From: Cyclobacteriaceae bacterium
GTDB lineage: Bacteria; Bacteroidota; Bacteroidia; Cytophagales; Cyclobacteriaceae
DNA: 64,000 nucleotides
Direction: 5' to 3'
Assembly: GCA_019638285.1 (NCBI GenBank)
Contig: JAHBUB010000004.1
Location: forward strand, 113,785 to 177,784
How positions within the stretch are numbered: position 1 is the first letter of the stretch; each line of letters starts with the position of its first letter. A program made the translations under genes and the position numbers. Shown piece after piece: positions 17,952 to 28,710 of this stretch. A model generated the notes under the pieces. The model did not search any database, had not been told where the DNA came from, and worked only from the letters and a program-made list of their open reading frames with translations.

Positions 17952-17989
17952 CAAAGACCTCTTTTTTTATTGAGGTCTTTGTTTTTTTA
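17952..17989 (+). terminator. Rho-independent terminator of the prfC operon
   Basis: CAAAGACCTC (17952-17961) pairs perfectly with GAGGTCTTTG (17972-17981) around a T-rich loop, and a run of seven T follows. It lies 22 bases past the lipoprotein stop. Confidence 0.9.
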
Positions 17990-18007
17990 TAGAACAATTT
18001 AGATTTG
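17978..18007 (+). promoter_or_regulatory. Candidate promoter of the gldA-gldF-gldG operon
   Basis: TTTG (17978-17981), an 18-base spacer and TAGATTTG (18000-18007) fit the Bacteroidota -33/-7 pattern. The -33 box lies inside the 3' arm of the preceding terminator, so the two elements share bases. The leader to the gldA ATG would be about 65 bases. Confidence 0.5.
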
Positions 18008-18077
18008 CATCTGTAAAAGTAGTGGCCTTCAGCCATTACCGTTTAGTACAAATAAAAAAGGCCTGGCTACTAAACAT

Positions 18078-19007
18078 ATGAACATTACGGTACAAAGCTT
18101 ATCAAAACAATACGGTACTCAAAAGGCCGTGGATAATCTCTCCTTTGAAGTGAAGACTGGCGAGATACTTGGATTTCTTGGTCCCAACGGTGCCGGAAAA
18201 AGTACCACCATGAAAATGATAACAGGCTATCTTGGAATTGGAACGGGGACCGTGCTTTTTGGTGAGAAATCTATGGCCGAACATGGCGATCTTATAAAAA
18301 GACATATTGGGTATTTGCCGGAAAATAATCCACTCTATCTGGATATGCCCATAACTGACTACCTGGAGTTTTGCGCGGCATTGCAGGGGGTAAACAAAGA
18401 AGAAATTCAGAAGAGAATACGAAAGATGGTGGCCGTGTGTGGACTAAATACAGAAAAACACAAAAAAATAGGTGAACTCTCTAAGGGCTTTCGTCAAAGG
18501 GTGGGCTTGGCCCAAGCCATGATCCACGATCCCGAGATACTTATTCTGGATGAACCTACCACCGGGCTTGATCCTAATCAAATTGTGGAAATAAGAAAAT
18601 TGATTCGTGAACTGGGCAAAGAAAAGACAGTTATTCTCAGTACGCACATTCTTCCAGAGGTGGAGGCTACCTGCGATCGGATATTAATTATTAATAAAGG
18701 GAAAATTGTAGCCGATGGAACTGCCGATACACTTCGTAAACAAGCCACAGGTCAGGAGTTAATTAAAGTAAGAATTGAGGACGGAAGTGCAGAGGAGATA
18801 CTCCATGAATTAAGAAGAATACCTTCCACTGACCGTGTTGAATTAGTAGATAAAAACCTCAACCGGTTTGAAGTTCAAAGTAAAACAGACACCTCATCTA
18901 AAAGAGAGATCTTTAATTTGTGTGTAGAAAAGGGGTGGGTGCTCAGTGAGTTAATTCCTATAGAAACAAGGCTTGAAGATATTTTCAGAAATTTAACAAT
19001 GAATTGA
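18078..19007 (+). CDS. gldA: Gliding motility ABC transporter ATP-binding protein GldA
   Basis: This is the nucleotide-binding subunit of the GldAFG complex, which in Flavobacterium is needed for gliding. The 309-residue protein has Walker A GPNGAGKST (35-43), signature LSKGFRQRVGLAQA (about 135-148), Walker B ILILDEPTTGLDP and the switch histidine in LSTHILPE. The C-terminal 90 residues form the extra domain usual in GldA-type exporters. It is followed after 1 base by gldF and then gldG, the classical order. The assignment as GldA rather than a generic ABC-2 ATPase rests on this context. Confidence 0.92.
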   Translation: MNITVQSLSKQYGTQKAVDNLSFEVKTGEILGFLGPNGAGKSTTMKMITGYLGIGTGTVLFGEKSMAEHGDLIKRHIGYLPENNPLYLDMPITDYLEFCAALQGVNKEEIQKRIRKMVAVCGLNTEKHKKIGELSKGFRQRVGLAQAMIHDPEILILDEPTTGLDPNQIVEIRKLIRELGKEKTVILSTHILPEVEATCDRILIINKGKIVADGTADTLRKQATGQELIKVRIEDGSAEEILHELRRIPSTDRVELVDKNLNRFEVQSKTDTSSKREIFNLCVEKGWVLSELIPIETRLEDIFRNLTMN

Positions 19008-19008
19008 A

Positions 19009-19731
19009 ATGCAAGCGATTTGGACAATAACAAAAAGGGAACTGCAATCTTTTTTTGATTCCTTGATTGCTTATATCATATTGATTTTGTTCCTCGGCTT
19101 TAGCGGCTTTTTCACCTGGTTGTTTGGGTCAGACATATTTTTGGTGGGGCAGGCCAGCTTGCAGTCTTTTTTCAATGTTTCCTACTGGACTTTATTCTTC
19201 TTTACTCCAGCGCTAACCATGAGGTTATTGGCTGAAGAAAAGAAGTCAGGAACTATCGAGCTTTTGCTTACCAAAGCCGTCACTGACAGGGAAGTAGTGA
19301 TGGGAAAATTTTTATCAACGCTCCTGCTGGTAATTAGTGCATTGGCCTTTACCATACCCTACGCTATTACGGTTTATAACATTGGTAATATGGACTTGGG
19401 ACAGGTGATTTGCGGTTATCTCGGGCTTATTTTGATGAGTGCATCCTATATCAGCATTGGGCTCTATGCCAGCAGCACTACCAGCAATCAAATTGTTGCC
19501 TTTTTAATGGCCATGCTTATTGGCTTGTTTTTCCATATCATTTTTGATGTATTAGCGGGTAATTTTTCAGGAGTAATCGGGCAGGTGTTTCACACGCTTA
19601 GTTTGTCCAATCACTTTGATGGCATTTCAAGAGGAGTGATTGATACCCGGGATATTATTTATTTTGGATCTTTGATTTTTGTCGGATTATTTCTTTCCGA
19701 GTTGTCATTAACTAAACGGAATATCGATTAG
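19009..19731 (+). CDS. gldF: Gliding motility ABC transporter permease GldF
   Basis: GldF is the channel-forming membrane subunit of the GldAFG ABC system. The 240-residue protein has about six hydrophobic segments and the characteristic MRLLAEEKKSGTIELLLTKAVTD stretch after the second segment, conserved in GldF/ABC-2 permeases (the EEKKSGT loop contacts the ATPase). The start is 2 bases after the gldA stop, and the stop is 4 bases before gldG. Substrate unknown in the family. Confidence 0.92.
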   Translation: MQAIWTITKRELQSFFDSLIAYIILILFLGFSGFFTWLFGSDIFLVGQASLQSFFNVSYWTLFFFTPALTMRLLAEEKKSGTIELLLTKAVTDREVVMGKFLSTLLLVISALAFTIPYAITVYNIGNMDLGQVICGYLGLILMSASYISIGLYASSTTSNQIVAFLMAMLIGLFFHIIFDVLAGNFSGVIGQVFHTLSLSNHFDGISRGVIDTRDIIYFGSLIFVGLFLSELSLTKRNID

Positions 19732-19735
19732 TTCT

Positions 19736-21253
19736 ATGAAACAAAAGCTTTATTTAACTACTGTGCTTGTCATCGCTATTCTTTTGGTGTTCAATCTGCT
19801 GGCCAACGAGTTTCATTTGCGTTTTGATCTTACGGATGAAAAACAATACACCCTAAGTGAGGCCACCAGAGATATTTTGAAGAATCTGGAAGAACCAGTT
19901 ACGGTAAAAGCCTATTTTTCTGAGGATCTTCCGCCCAATGTGATCAAAGCAAGACAGGACTTTCAGGAGATGTTAGTTGAATACGCGAGCCTTTCCAAAG
20001 GTATGTTGCTTTACGAATTCATTAACCCCAATGAAAATGAAGCCAATGAGCAAGATGCTTTAAGCCATGGCATTCAACCTGTGCTCATCAATGTACGAGA
20101 AAAGGACCAGGTGAAGCAGCAAAAGGCATTTCTTGGTGCGACCGTTGCATTGGATGACAGGTCTGATGTAATACCATTGATTCAACCAGGCACAGCCATG
20201 GAATACGCCCTTTCCACAGCTATAAAAAAGATTTCTGTAAAGGATAAGCCCACAGTAGGATTTCTTCAGGGCCATGGAGAGCCTCCTCTTAATGAATTAT
20301 CGCAACTTCAAAATCAGTTGGCCGTCTTATACAACATTGTAGAGGTGCGATTGGATGCTGAAGAAGTGAGTGACAATGTTAACACATTGGTGATCATTCG
20401 ACCGACTGACAGCATTTCTTATCCTGAGTTGAATCGAATAGATAATTTTTTGTTACGTGGCGGGCATGTGGCCATAGCCATGAACAGGGTAGCAGGTGAT
20501 TTGCAAAATGCCTCTGGCACCTCTTTAAATACAGGTCTTGAAAACTGGTTGCAACAAAAAGGAATTGTGGTGGAAAATAACTTTGTGGTAGATGCCAACT
20601 GTGGTGCTGTTACCGTGCAACAACAGCAAGGGTTTTTTACTATGCAAACCAACGTATCGTTTCCTTTCCTTCCTCGTATTTCCAATTTTCCCGACCATGC
20701 GATTACAAAAGGACTTGAGAATGTATTATTTGAATTTGCAAGCTCGATCAGGTACAGCGGAGATTCCACCAAACGTTTTACACCCATCGTGCTGACATCA
20801 GAAAAATCAAATACACTGGGTGCCCCACAATTTTTTAATATTCAGAAGCAATGGACCGATGCCGATTTTCCGCTTCATCACTTAACGGTTGGGGCAACCA
20901 TTGAGGGAAAGTTGTCAGGTGATACCCCATCCAAAATGGTAGTAATTGCTGATGGTGATTTTGTGGTTTCAGGCTCACCACAACGTCCACGACAACTACA
21001 ACCGGACAATGTGAGCCTGATGGCTAATAGCATCGATTGGTTGTCGGATGACACCGGATTGATTGCCCTGCGTACAAAGGGGGTTACATCTCGTCCCATA
21101 GATGAGTTGGAAGACTCTACAAAAACTATTTTGAAATATGTAAACTTTTTAGCTCCGCTTTTGCTGGTAATGGGCTATGGTTTGATTCGTATGCAACGCA
21201 ACAGGATGAAACGGTTGAAAAGAATGAGTGAAAACTATGAAGAAGTACAGTAA
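19736..21253 (+). CDS. gldG: Gliding motility-associated ABC transporter substrate-binding protein GldG
   Basis: This 505-residue protein has one N-terminal membrane helix (about 7-24), a large extracytoplasmic ABC_transp_aux/GldG domain and a C-terminal membrane helix (about 475-495, APLLLVMGYGLIR). Landmarks are RFDLTDEKQYTLSEATRDIL (about 32-51), LQGHGEPPL and FNIQKQW, all characteristic of GldG. The family includes proteins of gliding systems and of wider ABC-2 clusters that also carry DUF4340, as here. It overlaps the next gene by 17 bases. Confidence 0.92.
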   Translation: MKQKLYLTTVLVIAILLVFNLLANEFHLRFDLTDEKQYTLSEATRDILKNLEEPVTVKAYFSEDLPPNVIKARQDFQEMLVEYASLSKGMLLYEFINPNENEANEQDALSHGIQPVLINVREKDQVKQQKAFLGATVALDDRSDVIPLIQPGTAMEYALSTAIKKISVKDKPTVGFLQGHGEPPLNELSQLQNQLAVLYNIVEVRLDAEEVSDNVNTLVIIRPTDSISYPELNRIDNFLLRGGHVAIAMNRVAGDLQNASGTSLNTGLENWLQQKGIVVENNFVVDANCGAVTVQQQQGFFTMQTNVSFPFLPRISNFPDHAITKGLENVLFEFASSIRYSGDSTKRFTPIVLTSEKSNTLGAPQFFNIQKQWTDADFPLHHLTVGATIEGKLSGDTPSKMVVIADGDFVVSGSPQRPRQLQPDNVSLMANSIDWLSDDTGLIALRTKGVTSRPIDELEDSTKTILKYVNFLAPLLLVMGYGLIRMQRNRMKRLKRMSENYEEVQ

Positions 21254-22166
21254 CAAAATTCTAATCATCGCACTGGTGGTACTCATAAGTATCTTTGCAT
21301 TGTCAAAAATTTTTCGCTCGCCCCGGCTGGAAAGTAATGTCAGAAAGGAGCTGATTAGAATAGATACGGCCAAAGTTACGGAGGTGAGAATTCAGCCTGT
21401 GAAGGTGGCAGGAAAGGAGATTAAATTAATAAGGAATGGACACCAATGGAAGGTTTTGAGCGAATCCCAAGAGGCAATAGCAGAAGGGGGAACAGTAGAA
21501 AGCATGTTGGGGGTATTAATGAATTTGCAGGCACAACGCATGGTAACCAGAAAAAAGGAAAAGTGGGATACGTTTGAAGTGGGTGAAAACAGCTCCAGGG
21601 TTTCGGTTTATGTCGATGGGAAAAAGATTGCAGATTTCAGGGTGGGTAAGACAGGTTTTTCTCAGGGGCAGGGAATAACCGGTGCCTATACCTACATAAG
21701 GCTTACGGATGAGGACGAGGTGTATTCAACAGAAGGATTCATTGGATCTCACTTTAACAGGACATTTGACGATTGGCGAAACAAAACCTTTTTGCGAGTG
21801 TCAAAAGACGAAGTCGATCGAATTGAGTTTACTTACCCCGATTCCAGTTTTGTATTACAAAAAAGGGATTCTCTTTGGTACATTGGCAATCAGGCTGTCA
21901 GCAAATCAGATGTAGATCGTTATTTTGATAAGATAAGGTTTAAAAACATTACAACATTTGAGGATGGGTTTACGGCTTCCGGGCCGCCCGTACTACAATT
22001 AAATATTGTGGGTAGTTCAGGAACGATTGCTACCGCTCAGGCATGGCCAAGAAGCGATGGAGATTGGGTGTTGGCTTCTTCTTTTCAGGAGGGAGTTTAT
22101 TTCTCTGGTAAGAAATCAGGAGAAATCAAGGATATTTTCATTGGGAGAGGTGCAATGGTGGAGTAA
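21237..22166 (+). CDS. DUF4340 domain-containing protein
   Basis: The 309-residue protein has a single N-terminal membrane anchor (about 8-22, IALVVLISIFALSKI) and an extracytoplasmic repeat-type beta domain matching DUF4340: LIRIDTAKVTEVRIQ, RNGHQWKVLS, and a second unit FLRVSKDEVDRIEFTYPD. The ATG at 21237 lies inside the end of gldG (17-base overlap); a GTG three codons earlier is also in frame. DUF4340 genes often follow GldG-like genes in ABC-2 clusters, so this is probably an accessory subunit of the GldAFG transporter. No biochemical function is known. Confidence 0.85.
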   Translation: MKKYSNKILIIALVVLISIFALSKIFRSPRLESNVRKELIRIDTAKVTEVRIQPVKVAGKEIKLIRNGHQWKVLSESQEAIAEGGTVESMLGVLMNLQAQRMVTRKKEKWDTFEVGENSSRVSVYVDGKKIADFRVGKTGFSQGQGITGAYTYIRLTDEDEVYSTEGFIGSHFNRTFDDWRNKTFLRVSKDEVDRIEFTYPDSSFVLQKRDSLWYIGNQAVSKSDVDRYFDKIRFKNITTFEDGFTASGPPVLQLNIVGSSGTIATAQAWPRSDGDWVLASSFQEGVYFSGKKSGEIKDIFIGRGAMVE

Positions 22167-22194
22167 AAAAAAGAGGCATGAAAGCCTCTTTTTT
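22167..22194. terminator. Bidirectional terminator between DUF4340 gene and atpC
   Basis: AAAAAAGAGGC (22167-22177) pairs with GCCTCTTTTTT (22184-22194) around ATGAAA. The A-run and T-run on either side let it stop transcripts from both directions: the gld unit on plus, atpD-atpC on minus. Confidence 0.9.
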
Positions 22195-22213
22195 GTGAAT
22201 GGATAATCAGTAT

Positions 22214-22459
22214 TTATTCTGCCAGTCCGTCAGCCAGAAGAATGATTTTGTTATTCATCACTTCTACAACGCCTCCTGTTATTCTAATCTGTTGGGTAGT
22301 CTCCTTCGATTTATACACCACCTCACCTTCTTTCAGTAAGCTGACCAAAGGAGCGTGATTATTCAAAATTTGAAATGATCCATCTGTTCCAGGGAAGGTA
22401 GCGATGTGCACTTCACCTTCGAATACTTTTTTTTCTGGTGTAATTATTTCTAAGTGCAT
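22214..22459 (-). CDS. atpC: F-type ATP synthase epsilon subunit (short form)
   Basis: Epsilon is part of the central stalk of F1. Its N-terminal beta-sandwich (HLEIITPEKKVFEGEV, FPGTDGSFQILNNHAPLVSLL, RITGGVVEVMNNKIILLAD) is present and complete. At 81 residues it lacks the C-terminal helical hairpin (about 50 residues in E. coli) that inhibits ATP hydrolysis. Short epsilon is usual in Bacteroidota. It follows atpD by 5 bases and is co-transcribed. The other F1Fo genes are not in the window. Confidence 0.92.
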   Translation of the reverse strand: MHLEIITPEKKVFEGEVHIATFPGTDGSFQILNNHAPLVSLLKEGEVVYKSKETTQQIRITGGVVEVMNNKIILLADGLAE

Positions 22460-22464
22460 GCTTT

Positions 22465-24041
<1,577 letters not shown>

Positions 24042-24095
24042 AAAGGATCAGATGTAAAGAGCCTTATTTGTTGTGATTTTAAGCCTTATCAGAAG

Positions 24096-25283
24096 TTAAG
24101 CACTTATTAGTTCAATTCTGAAGGTTGTTCCCTGACTTTCGTCAGAATCCTTTACAAATATTCTTCCTCCGTGGTACAGCTCTACTATCCTTTTCGCCAA
24201 GGTAAGACCAAGCCCCCAACCTCTCTTTTTGGTGGTGAACCCCGCTTTGAATACATTGGCTATATTGGCTTTGGGGATGCCCTTACCTGTGTCAGAAATA
24301 TCGATAAATACCTTGCCCTCACTTCCACGTAAAATTTTAATGGCAATAGTGCCCGAACTTCCAATGGCATCCACTGCATTTTTGCACAAATTTTCTATCA
24401 CCCATTCCAATAAAGGAGCGTGAGCTCGTGCAATGATCGATTCAGAAAGTGTATATAACTCGATATTTATTTTGGATGATACGCGGGGTTCCAAGTAACT
24501 CACCACGTTACTTATCAGGGCATAGATGTTTTCATCTTTCAGGGTTGGAGCAGACCCAATACTTGAGAACCTTTCGGTCACCATCCTCAGTTTTCTAATG
24601 TCTTTGTCCAATTCGTCTACTATGCCTTTGTTCTTAATGTCTGGATCATCCCTCAGTACCTCAATCCAGGCCATTAGGGATGACAGTGGTGTACCCAATT
24701 GATGGGCAGTTTCTTTTGCAAGCCCTACCCATACCCTGTTTTGTTCAGCAGCTTTCGAATAGTTGAAAGCCAAATAGGAGATAAAACCAAAAATAGCAAT
24801 GACAGAAAGCTGAATGTAGGGGTAGGCCACCAGTTGTGTGAGCAAGAATGAATTCTTATAGTAAACGAACTGTTTTCCAAAGACTTCTCCTGTATTAGGG
24901 TCTTTTAATACAATTTCAATGGGTGGATAGGTAGCTTTCATTTCTTTAAGCTCCTTTTTCAGTGTTTCATTCTTCTTTTTTGGCGACCAGGAAGGGTCAA
25001 TATCTAAGTTTCCAGAATAGACAAATTCACCCTCTTCGTTTACCAATATGGTGGGGATGCTGTTGTTTTTGTATATGATCTCTTCGGTAATAAAAAGAAT
25101 ATTGTTTTCGGTATCATTAAGGGTGTACTCAAGCGCACGCGCATACAATCTCACCTGCATTGTTTCCCTTTCTTTGAGTTGATCGACCAGGATATTGGTA
25201 TAGTAGATGGAAGCTATACTTATCGTGACAGACACGGCAAGGATGACCCATTTCAATCGAATGTTGTCTTGATAAAACTCCAT
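24096..25283 (-). CDS. Sensor histidine kinase (orphan)
   Basis: This is a membrane-bound two-component kinase. With the ATG at 25283 (MEFYQDNIRLKW) it is 395 residues; a GTG nine codons upstream is in frame but less likely. The layout is a first membrane helix (about 13-28), an extracytoplasmic sensor region of about 110 residues, a second helix (about 155-175), the H-box ETAHQLGTPLSSL with the phosphorylated histidine at about 194, and a HATPase domain with ENLCKNAVDA (N), DTGKGI (G1) and GWGLGLTLAK (G2). No response regulator is adjacent. It follows an ABC exporter pair, which may be its functional partner. Confidence 0.88.
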   Translation of the reverse strand: MEFYQDNIRLKWVILAVSVTISIASIYYTNILVDQLKERETMQVRLYARALEYTLNDTENNILFITEEIIYKNNSIPTILVNEEGEFVYSGNLDIDPSWSPKKKNETLKKELKEMKATYPPIEIVLKDPNTGEVFGKQFVYYKNSFLLTQLVAYPYIQLSVIAIFGFISYLAFNYSKAAEQNRVWVGLAKETAHQLGTPLSSLMAWIEVLRDDPDIKNKGIVDELDKDIRKLRMVTERFSSIGSAPTLKDENIYALISNVVSYLEPRVSSKINIELYTLSESIIARAHAPLLEWVIENLCKNAVDAIGSSGTIAIKILRGSEGKVFIDISDTGKGIPKANIANVFKAGFTTKKRGWGLGLTLAKRIVELYHGGRIFVKDSDESQGTTFRIELISA

Positions 25284-25402
25284 AGATGGCAAAGTGTTTT
25301 TGCGCGTCACAACCTATGAAGGTAAATAAAAAACCTGTAAGTGACTAAGAGCCTGAAAAAAAGAGAGGTGATGTTAATTTATAATTGAAGCCAATCAGGG
25401 GA

Positions 25403-26701
25403 CTAACTTTTCATCATAAACCATTTGACTAAGACCTTATAACTCACTTTTGATCCGTGCATGAGTATTCCAATGCGATAAATTCTAGCTGCTACCCAGG
25501 TAGTAAATATAAAACCTCCAATGAGGCAAACCATTGAAGCAACCAATTGAAGTGTGGGTACACCAAACCCAATTCTTCCTATCATCGCAATGGGAGAGGT
25601 GAATGGAATGATGGAAAGCCAAATGCTTATTGTGCTGTGTGGATTGTCCAAAATAAAAGTGAACAAAGCAAAATAAGAAATTAGCATGGGTATGGTAATG
25701 GGAAAAATGAATTGTTGTGCTTCAGCAGGACTATCCACTGCAGATCCTACCGCGGCAAACAATGCCCCATATAATAGATACCCGCCAAGGAAATAGAAGA
25801 GAAAACAGGAAACGATGTAGAGCATAGGGATTTCATTTACCGTTTGCATCATATCCATAAACTCAGAATTATATGCTGACTGATTGGCCACTTGATTCAT
25901 CATTTCCTGCTGGGGCATATCAAATCCCAGATAACCAAGGGCCAGTGAAGAAACCGTGGTAATAAGTACAATCCATATTAAGAACTGTAGTAGACCCACA
26001 GAAGCCAACCCTAATATTTTTCCCAACATGAGTTGAAAGGGACGTACAGAGGAAACAATTACCTCCACTACTTTGCTTGTCTTCTCTTCAATCACCCCCT
26101 GCATTATTTGTGCGCCATAGATAAAAATGAAGATGTAGATGAGAATACCACCCATCATACCAATCCCAAACAATACTTTAGAATCACTTGATTTTTCTTG
26201 CCCTGATTTACTGAGGCTGATGGATCGTATGGAGATATCTGTTTTGAGGCTATCCAATATTCGCTTGTCAATATTGAATTTGATCATTTTAGCTTCCTTG
26301 ATTTGCGATTCGATTTTGGATTCTAAATCGCTTATATCACTTGGACTAGGATTTACTTTGGTATAAAGCGCGATTCCGGTTGGGTGAGACAGATTGATTT
26401 TTGGTATATGAAGTAGTCCAAAATCGTCACTGTTACTAAAAGCAATTTTGGCGTCTTCAATATTTCCGTTGAATTGCTTTAGCTCGTATCTCTTTATATC
26501 ATTTGGATTGAACAAACCACTCTCGTCCACAAAATGAATTACTTCTGTTTTGGTGCCTTTCTCTTGTTCTTTGGCCACATACACCATAATGGCGATAATA
26601 GCGGGAAATATGAGAGGTAATAGAATGGTGGCAATAAGAAACGATTTCTTTTGAACTCGATTTAAAAACTCCCTTTGAATGATCAGAAATATTTTATTCA
26701 T
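25403..26701 (-). CDS. ABC transporter permease (NatB/ABC-2 type)
   Basis: The 432-residue membrane protein has one N-terminal helix (about 18-40), a large external domain of about 130 residues, and a C-terminal block of five to six helices. Within the block, GVIEEKTSKVVEVIVSSVRPFQLMLGK is the typical ABC-2 coupling segment. This architecture matches NatB, the permease of sodium/drug exporters, and related antimicrobial-resistance exporters. The start overlaps the stop of the ATPase gene by 8 bases, so they are translationally coupled. Substrate is unknown. Confidence 0.87.
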   Translation of the reverse strand: MNKIFLIIQREFLNRVQKKSFLIATILLPLIFPAIIAIMVYVAKEQEKGTKTEVIHFVDESGLFNPNDIKRYELKQFNGNIEDAKIAFSNSDDFGLLHIPKINLSHPTGIALYTKVNPSPSDISDLESKIESQIKEAKMIKFNIDKRILDSLKTDISIRSISLSKSGQEKSSDSKVLFGIGMMGGILIYIFIFIYGAQIMQGVIEEKTSKVVEVIVSSVRPFQLMLGKILGLASVGLLQFLIWIVLITTVSSLALGYLGFDMPQQEMMNQVANQSAYNSEFMDMMQTVNEIPMLYIVSCFLFYFLGGYLLYGALFAAVGSAVDSPAEAQQFIFPITIPMLISYFALFTFILDNPHSTISIWLSIIPFTSPIAMIGRIGFGVPTLQLVASMVCLIGGFIFTTWVAARIYRIGILMHGSKVSYKVLVKWFMMKS

Positions 26702-27608
26702 CGCTGCCTCCGTTTACTAATTGAATAAAGATTTCATTCATAGAAGGTATCTGTTCTTTGAATCCATGAATTTCTGTTGCGTCCACCAGATCATGTATGA
26801 GTTGATTGGCATTTCTGTCAGACTTAATTCTGATCAGTGTTTCCTGATAACCATCATCAAGGCTGCGATTTCCACGGTGTTCATATTTTTCTCCTTCAAG
26901 TGAGAAATTTCCCCTGTGTTCTACAATGTAGGTGTTGGTTCTATACTTTGCTTTCACATCTTTTTTAGCGCCCTCTAATATTTTCTTTGATTTATTGATA
27001 AGGGCGATGTGATCGCAAAGCTCTTCTACCGTTTCCATTCGATGTGTTGAGAAAATTATAGTGCTTCCTTTTTCCCTTAGTTCCAAAATTTCGTCTCTGA
27101 TCAAATTGGTATTGACAGGATCAAATCCAGAAAAAGGCTCATCCAGTATGATGAGTTTTGGCTCATGAAGCACTGTACTTATGAATTGTACTTTCTGGGC
27201 CATGCCTTTGGATAAATCTTCGATTTTTTTATTCCACCAATCTTTAATTTCAAATTTCTCTATCCAATACTTTATTTTTATTAGCGCATCGCTTCTACTT
27301 AATCCTCTTAGCCGAGCGAAGTAAATTAATTGTTCCCCTACTTTTAGTTTTTTATAAAGTCCCCGTTCTTCAGGAAGATATCCGATAGCGGCAATGTGGT
27401 GGGGTAATAATTTTTCACCATTAATTAATATTGTTCCTTCGTCAGCATCAATGATTTGATTGATGATTCTAATCAATGTGGTTTTGCCCGCTCCGTTAGG
27501 TCCCAGCAGTCCGTAAATGCTTTGGCTGGGAACAGCAAGGCTTACATTATTAAGCGCCACATGATTGGCGTATCGTTTGGTCACATTTTCAACTACGAGT
27601 TGGTTCAC
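26694..27608 (-). CDS. ABC transporter ATP-binding protein (NatA type)
   Basis: The 304-residue ATPase has Walker A GPNGAGKTT (36-44), signature LSKGMAQKVQF, Walker B LIILDEPFSGFDP and the switch FSTHRME. A C-terminal extension of about 80 residues follows, as in NatA. The start is a GTG at 27608; there is no nearby ATG that would keep the N-terminal beta strand QLVVENVTKRY. The adjacent permease completes an exporter. NatA-type naming is by family resemblance; no ion specificity is claimed. Confidence 0.88.
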   Translation of the reverse strand: MNQLVVENVTKRYANHVALNNVSLAVPSQSIYGLLGPNGAGKTTLIRIINQIIDADEGTILINGEKLLPHHIAAIGYLPEERGLYKKLKVGEQLIYFARLRGLSRSDALIKIKYWIEKFEIKDWWNKKIEDLSKGMAQKVQFISTVLHEPKLIILDEPFSGFDPVNTNLIRDEILELREKGSTIIFSTHRMETVEELCDHIALINKSKKILEGAKKDVKAKYRTNTYIVEHRGNFSLEGEKYEHRGNRSLDDGYQETLIRIKSDRNANQLIHDLVDATEIHGFKEQIPSMNEIFIQLVNGGSDE

Positions 27609-27695
27609 AGGCTTAGGTCAATAGGTTGATAGGGTGAGTATCAAAAATAGGAATACTATTGCATTAGAAACTGCGATTTCCAAAAAATGATAGGC

Positions 27696-28592
27696 TTATT
27701 CTGATTTGTCCCTAAAGACGATCTTGCCCAAAGAGACATCCAGATCGAAGGTGAGGGTGTTTTTTGCACCTTCTTTGTAGGCATCGTTTACAAAGGTATT
27801 CTCACTTATCCGTTTAAGGCTTTTACAAAGATCCAGACTGCATAGCCACGAATTGTTGATTTTTACCATTACAGGAGTATCTGTACTTGGGAGGAGAACA
27901 ATAAGGTTGCCGGCACCCACACTTCCCTTCACATGATTGCTGTTGTTAGGCTTGTCACTGAGGTCAAGTAACATGTTTCCAAAGCCCACATCGGCCATTA
28001 CCACACTAGATCTGGCCAGGTTGAGTTGTTTTGCGGTTAAAGAGCCCATGTCCACTTTTACAAAAAAAGTATCCATTTTAATCTTGTTTTCAACACCTGA
28101 ACCGTAGAAAACATTCACGTCTGCACTCCCAGTCTTAATCTTTAGCTGTTGAATAGACAAGCCCGAAAGATCAATGTTTGCATTGCCGAGGCCATAATCT
28201 AAGGCCAGCCTATAAGGTTTATTTTCAGTAAGGTATACTTTCCAGAACTTATCAGAGGAGCGCTCATCACCACCAAAAACCTGATATGAAATTTTTTGGC
28301 TTACCCCTCTTTTGCCCTCTTGCTCCAGGGAGAGACTCACTATTGCAGTATTGCCCAGAACTTCATTATGGAAAGCATGTCCATAGTCTTTAAGATCCTG
28401 GTTGCTATATATATTGAGAAGGTCTGAATTTTGACTGGGTCGAATAAAGCAATTGCCTGTTTTGGTGCTTAGTTTAAGCTCAATTTTTTCCACCTGCTCG
28501 CGGTCTTCAACAGAAAACTGTTTCTTAATTTGGCCAAAACTGTTGCCTACGACTGCACTGCTTACAGAAGCCACAAGAAAATACTTCCACAT
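27696..28592 (-). CDS. Exported beta-helical/adhesin-like protein (DUF4097-like)
   Basis: The 298-residue protein has a signal peptide (MWKYFLVASVSSAVVGNSFG, cleavage near residue 20). It is rich in short alternating beta strands with phrases such as LALDYGLGNANIDLSGLS, KIKTGSADVNVFYGSG, KVDMGSLTAKQL and KGSVGAGNLIVLLPS. These repeated G-S/G-A-x turns are typical of the DUF4097/LiaF-type putative adhesin fold. It is not strongly recognised and function is unknown. It lies between dnaJ and the ABC exporter on the same strand, so it could be periplasmic input to the adjacent kinase/exporter, which is speculation. Confidence 0.65.
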   Translation of the reverse strand: MWKYFLVASVSSAVVGNSFGQIKKQFSVEDREQVEKIELKLSTKTGNCFIRPSQNSDLLNIYSNQDLKDYGHAFHNEVLGNTAIVSLSLEQEGKRGVSQKISYQVFGGDERSSDKFWKVYLTENKPYRLALDYGLGNANIDLSGLSIQQLKIKTGSADVNVFYGSGVENKIKMDTFFVKVDMGSLTAKQLNLARSSVVMADVGFGNMLLDLSDKPNNSNHVKGSVGAGNLIVLLPSTDTPVMVKINNSWLCSLDLCKSLKRISENTFVNDAYKEGAKNTLTFDLDVSLGKIVFRDKSE

Positions 28593-28710
28593 AGTTATAG
28601 TTTACGAGATCACCCCCAATTGGGTTTCATAGCGAACAAGTCGCAAAACCTTGATAAAACAACCCATAGAAGTGAGTATACGGAAGAAGGACCCTCAGGG
28701 TTGGAAATTT

